A stretch of DNA of 41,565 nt from Runella limosa DSM 17973. Lineage in GTDB: Bacteria; Bacteroidota; Bacteroidia; Cytophagales; Spirosomataceae. The notes beneath the pieces were generated by a model that saw only the letters and a program-made list of their open reading frames with translations, was not told where the DNA came from and ran no database searches. The stretch spans positions 1 to 41,565 of the forward strand of contig NZ_KI519427.1 in the NCBI RefSeq assembly GCF_000482465.1, in the 5' to 3' direction. This document shows positions 40,301 through 41,565 of this stretch, piece by piece. A program made the position numbers and the translations under genes. Positions within the stretch are counted from its first letter, which is position 1. Each line of letters begins with the position of its first letter.

Positions 40301-40750
40301 GTGTTTGACGTGGAGACTTTTGAAAGAAAAAAAGACCACGGAAATAAAGTTCACTACGCGTTATCGAAGGTTAAAACGCCCAGTGATGTTCCAATGGCTT
40401 TGGCTCAAATGCAAACCGACGGCGTTATTGATGCCTCCGAATCCGCAGAAATTCAGAAAAGCCTCGAAAATATTTTGAAACATCCTGATTTGAAAGGGTT
40501 GTTCGACGCTGAAAATATGGTACTCAACGAGCGCGAAATATTAACGCCCGATGGTAACCTTCATCGCCCCGACCGCGTTGTGTTTTTACCAGAAGAGCGT
40601 GTCGTAATTTTAGATTACAAAACGGGGATTCCGCTCGACAGCCATAATAGACAAATAAAACGGTACGTGAATTTGTTCAAAGAAATGGGGAAAAAGCAGG
40701 TAGAGGCGTTGCTGGTCTATATCGAACGAAACGAAGTGGTGAAGGTGTAG
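37373..40750 (+). CDS. UvrD-family helicase/exonuclease, RecB/AddA-like
   Basis: An 1125-residue double-strand-break repair enzyme. Helicase motifs are Walker A SSSAGSGKT (6-14), motif Ia AITFTKAATREMKERI, Walker B HILIDEFQDTSKLQF (about 398), motif III GDSKQAIYRFRGGD, motif V TVQTIHRSKGLEYPIVIIPY and motif VI NLLYVAFTRPTRRLYV. The C-terminus has a PD-(D/E)XK nuclease: Glu in LNEREILTPDG, RPDRVVFLPEE and VVILDYKTG. AddA-like proteins work with an AddB/RecC partner, which is not in the window. Between motif VI and the nuclease, residues about 924-958 are encoded by intergenic-type word repeats (40165-40235) with low-complexity translation (QLPVSSQPLV, QTRHSSLDPRHS). The reading frame is intact across it. 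Confidence 0.92.
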   Translation: MFKIVSSSAGSGKTYTLTKEYLKLVLQNDNAYYFKHILAITFTKAATREMKERILGRLQVFAEGGNDPMLGDIIRELYPETLNDLEGAYKVQELSLRMRAERVFKQILHDYSDFAVMTIDSFVQRVVSAFTDELGMPFSFEVEMEAGELLLMAVERLLEHTGDDSYGELTDILESFYLEAGQDGQNYHNLPEALASFATDLLNEQRYAAIVQNSELTAKDFKKIRRQLVAAIKMWENQIIKWAEEGQRLILEKGLDEKDFAYGTVFKYFKKRTEDSETMTEPGSREKDAFENDKGWLTKSARPFVVEAVETLKPQLADCYGHIEKIRLENSKQYFLYQQLIPHLYHLSLLNEIKEEFDRQLRENNRVHISEFNQKILKIVTEDPVPFIYERLGEKFNHILIDEFQDTSKLQFANLLPLIDNSLGYEHFNLAVGDSKQAIYRFRGGDMDQIIALHSKKMDRLYRSLGDSELTVERLENIRWHLKDDVLRTNRRSAREVIEFNNAFFETVEKLYRDQFPLAQEVFAQVAQEIPPSPKTGGQVNIEFVEGKEGDDENDTPVMITRTLELIRQVTEQEGFSLGDVSVLCRFKRDAKKIANHLKENGYNIISDDSLSLRFSAAVNLVTAFMRVLVKPDSRLDKYEALYLYFRLILERIPDANDNRLIKAAVESTDVHVFYEYVNKLQNTVYGVKPFDTLPSTLDTQLTPYKFLQMSAYELSEKLIQVFRLFQLVDERDYLFRFLDVVLEFSTQRGSHLADFLEYWETQKDKISISAPSDPNAITVQTIHRSKGLEYPIVIIPYADWEFVPSAKRDTMWVNLEPAEALGVSSWEAGKVEAGEAIEYMEEKFLKTGSVRVTSALDQTPDAIATQYREECERVFVENLNLLYVAFTRPTRRLYVLAKGENFEKIKTPRRISYWLYQYQQSAGSEEQLPVSSQPLVGDGFQTRHSSLDPRHSFYIPNVISTDRSRELRLRRLANRVFDVETFERKKDHGNKVHYALSKVKTPSDVPMALAQMQTDGVIDASESAEIQKSLENILKHPDLKGLFDAENMVLNEREILTPDGNLHRPDRVVFLPEERVVILDYKTGIPLDSHNRQIKRYVNLFKEMGKKQVEALLVYIERNEVVKV
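40158..40235 (+). repeat. Intergenic-type word repeats embedded in the helicase-nuclease gene
   Basis: CAGTTGCCAGTTAGCAGTCAG (start and end words about 40155-40175) and ACTCGACATTC with CACTCGACCCTCGACA (40212-40227) lie inside the coding frame. The 16-bp phrase is identical to one at 10716-10731 in a non-coding repeat region. The span is in frame and sits at a linker between helicase and nuclease domains. Confidence 0.65.
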
Positions 40751-40817
40751 GTCAGACGATAGTGAAGGGCAAGGTCAGACGATAGTCAGACCGGATTTAA
40801 AGTTGGATAGTCAGACT
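40750..40817. repeat. GGTCAGACGATAGT word repeats after the helicase gene
   Basis: GGTCAGACGATAGT occurs at 40750-40763 and 40773-40786, starting at the stop codon of the helicase gene. GATAGTCAGAC recurs at 40781 and 40806. This is a direct-repeat array of the same general style as the other word repeats. Confidence 0.65.
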
Positions 40818-40820
40818 GAG

Positions 40821-40952
40821 TTCAAATATTATGACAATAGACCTGACACTATACTCCAACGGTATGATGCCGACCCTAACGAAGCTCTTGACCGACTAAA
40901 ATGGTGGCCTTATGATGATAATGGTCAAAATCTAATTTATATAAAACCATAA
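40821..40952 (+). pseudogene. Possible 3' remnant of an unidentified gene
   Basis: A frame ending at TAA 40950-40952 encodes FKYYDNRPDTILQRYDADPN, then EALDRLKWWPYDDNGQNLIY. The composition is convincingly protein-like, but no ATG lies in frame between it and the repeat array just upstream; the nearest alternative start is TTG at 40803. I read it as the end of a gene whose 5' part was lost at the repeat boundary. A good hairpin terminator 8 bp after its stop supports a former gene end. It is not recognised as a family. Confidence 0.4.
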
Positions 40953-40960
40953 TCTTTAGC

Positions 40961-40994
40961 CCCTGCCAAGAGTTTTGTCGCTTGGCAGGGATTT
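40961..40994 (+). terminator. Hairpin terminator
   Basis: CCCTGCCAAG (40961-40970) pairs perfectly with CTTGGCAGGG (40981-40990) over a 10-base loop and is followed by ATTTT. It sits between the gene remnant and the lipoprotein gene. Confidence 0.8.
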
Positions 40995-41009
40995 TAACAT
41001 TCAGTTACT

Positions 41010-41565
41010 ATGAAAAAGATAGCTATTATTTTTATTGCATTTTCTGTGACCCTATATGGATGTATTTTCGATATTGGTTTTGATAAAGATCAGCATCGAG
41101 TTAATGTACCCGTATTGGTTTCAAATCTTAAAGATACCTTGAACATAGGGGATACTTTGATTTTTTCGGCAGCTATAAGCAATCCCGTAGAAGTGACAGA
41201 CCTTAGCCGACAAAGAAAAAAAACATTTGAAGGTACACTTTCTGGCAGTTTAGGGTTTGTAATTGGATTAACCCAATTTTCTGAGAATAGTACTGTGATA
41301 GGAGACGTAGTACCGTTTCAAGATAGACCTTCTACTTTTAATTTTATTGCTGAGAAAGGTTTCTTTCCCAGAACTCCCCCTTCTATTGATTTCGAATTTG
41401 ATTCAGGTAAGTTCAGTTTTAAATTCATAGCTGTTCTATTAAAAAAAGGATTATATGGTTTGCGATTAGACAAGGAGTTTACTACTATAAAAAATAATAA
41501 CAATAAGTTGGAAGGACATATTTATCCTTATTTTTCAAATAAAGAATTAAATCATAAATTGACCG
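41010..41565 (+). CDS. Putative lipoprotein, truncated at the window end
   Basis: An ATG at 41010 opens a frame that stays open to the window edge (185 codons seen). The N-terminus KKIAIIFIAFSVTLYGC is a lipoprotein signal peptide with the lipobox LYGC, so Cys18 should be lipidated and the protein anchored in the envelope. The following region (VNVPVLVSNLKDTLNIGDTL, FSAAISNPVEVTD) resembles the beta-strand start of DUF5034-like or other Bacteroidota surface lipoproteins, but no family is firmly recognised. The gene is A/T-rich. It starts 15 bp after a terminator hairpin, so it has its own promoter in a very short gap or relies on read-through. Confidence 0.75.
   Translation, partial: MKKIAIIFIAFSVTLYGCIFDIGFDKDQHRVNVPVLVSNLKDTLNIGDTLIFSAAISNPVEVTDLSRQRKKTFEGTLSGSLGFVIGLTQFSENSTVIGDVVPFQDRPSTFNFIAEKGFFPRTPPSIDFEFDSGKFSFKFIAVLLKKGLYGLRLDKEFTTIKNNNNKLEGHIYPYFSNKELNHKLT

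Noticed and set aside
37373-40750. Frame disruption of the helicase-nuclease gene by repeats
   Set aside because: The repeat insertion near 40158-40235 preserves the frame, and nuclease motifs follow it intact, so the gene is not called a pseudogene.
1-41565. tRNA, rRNA, prophage or integrative element
   Set aside because: No cloverleaf, rRNA signature, integrase, or phage structural gene was recognised on either strand.

Overview
The window looks like chromosomal DNA of a Bacteroidota species, most likely a Cytophagales member of the Runella/Spirosoma/Dyadobacter type (genus-level placement is an inference). Supporting signs are a type IX secretion sorting domain on a secreted pectate-lyase-like protein, SusC-like plug modules, a Porin_10-type porin, an OMP_b-brl_3 receptor, a BlaI/M56 pair with TonB-plug-like modules, a TopA with GPY-type C-terminal repeats, no Shine-Dalgarno-like signals, and several TAnnTTTG (-7 type) promoter boxes.

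Layout. 1-471: the tail of an unidentified gene, possibly broken by a stop, a bidirectional terminator and ACACATAG word repeats. 472-5071 (minus): a YiaK-like dehydrogenase and a PhyH dioxygenase in one operon, then a large secreted M14 carboxypeptidase. 5207-7676 (plus): BlaI repressor and M56 sensor protease behind a striking concentric dyad. 7760-11413: a periplasmic AbgB-like M20 hydrolase converging on CvfB, then an M23 peptidase. 11520-16985 (plus): a secreted DUF1080 protein, a porin and a TonB-receptor-like barrel, the last two with Gly-rich N-termini. 17201-21460 (minus): dienelactone hydrolase, a MITE-like element, topA and a MarR regulator. 21637-28256: OmpA-like protein, methyltransferase, apaG, ung, mlaE, pdhA, recF and a VF530 protein, mainly housekeeping. 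28274-32171: an MsbA-like ABC exporter and an AT-rich two-gene module (AAA ATPase plus DUF4276/TOPRIM-like protein) that resembles ATPase-TOPRIM phage-defence pairs. 32178-37270: a DoxX-like membrane protein, a transmembrane AraC regulator with a CBM9-like sensor next to a T9SS pectate lyase, and an HNH nuclease with a small partner. 37373-40750: a RecB/AddA-type helicase-nuclease. 40751-41565: repeats, a gene remnant, a terminator and the start of a lipoprotein.

A recurring theme is non-coding repeats. One family is short perfect hairpins with a TGAG/CTCA loop. Another is 'word' repeats built from 8-16 bp motifs (ACACATAG, TCGACATTC, ACTATCGAC, GTCAGACGATAGT). One word array lies in frame inside the helicase-nuclease gene, and another supplies the stop codon of the yiaK-like gene. 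The best candidates for less-described biology are the ATPase/DUF4276 pair, the repeat families (including their entry into coding sequence), the MITE with its nested three-stem fold, and the CBM9-TM-AraC regulator beside a pectate lyase.
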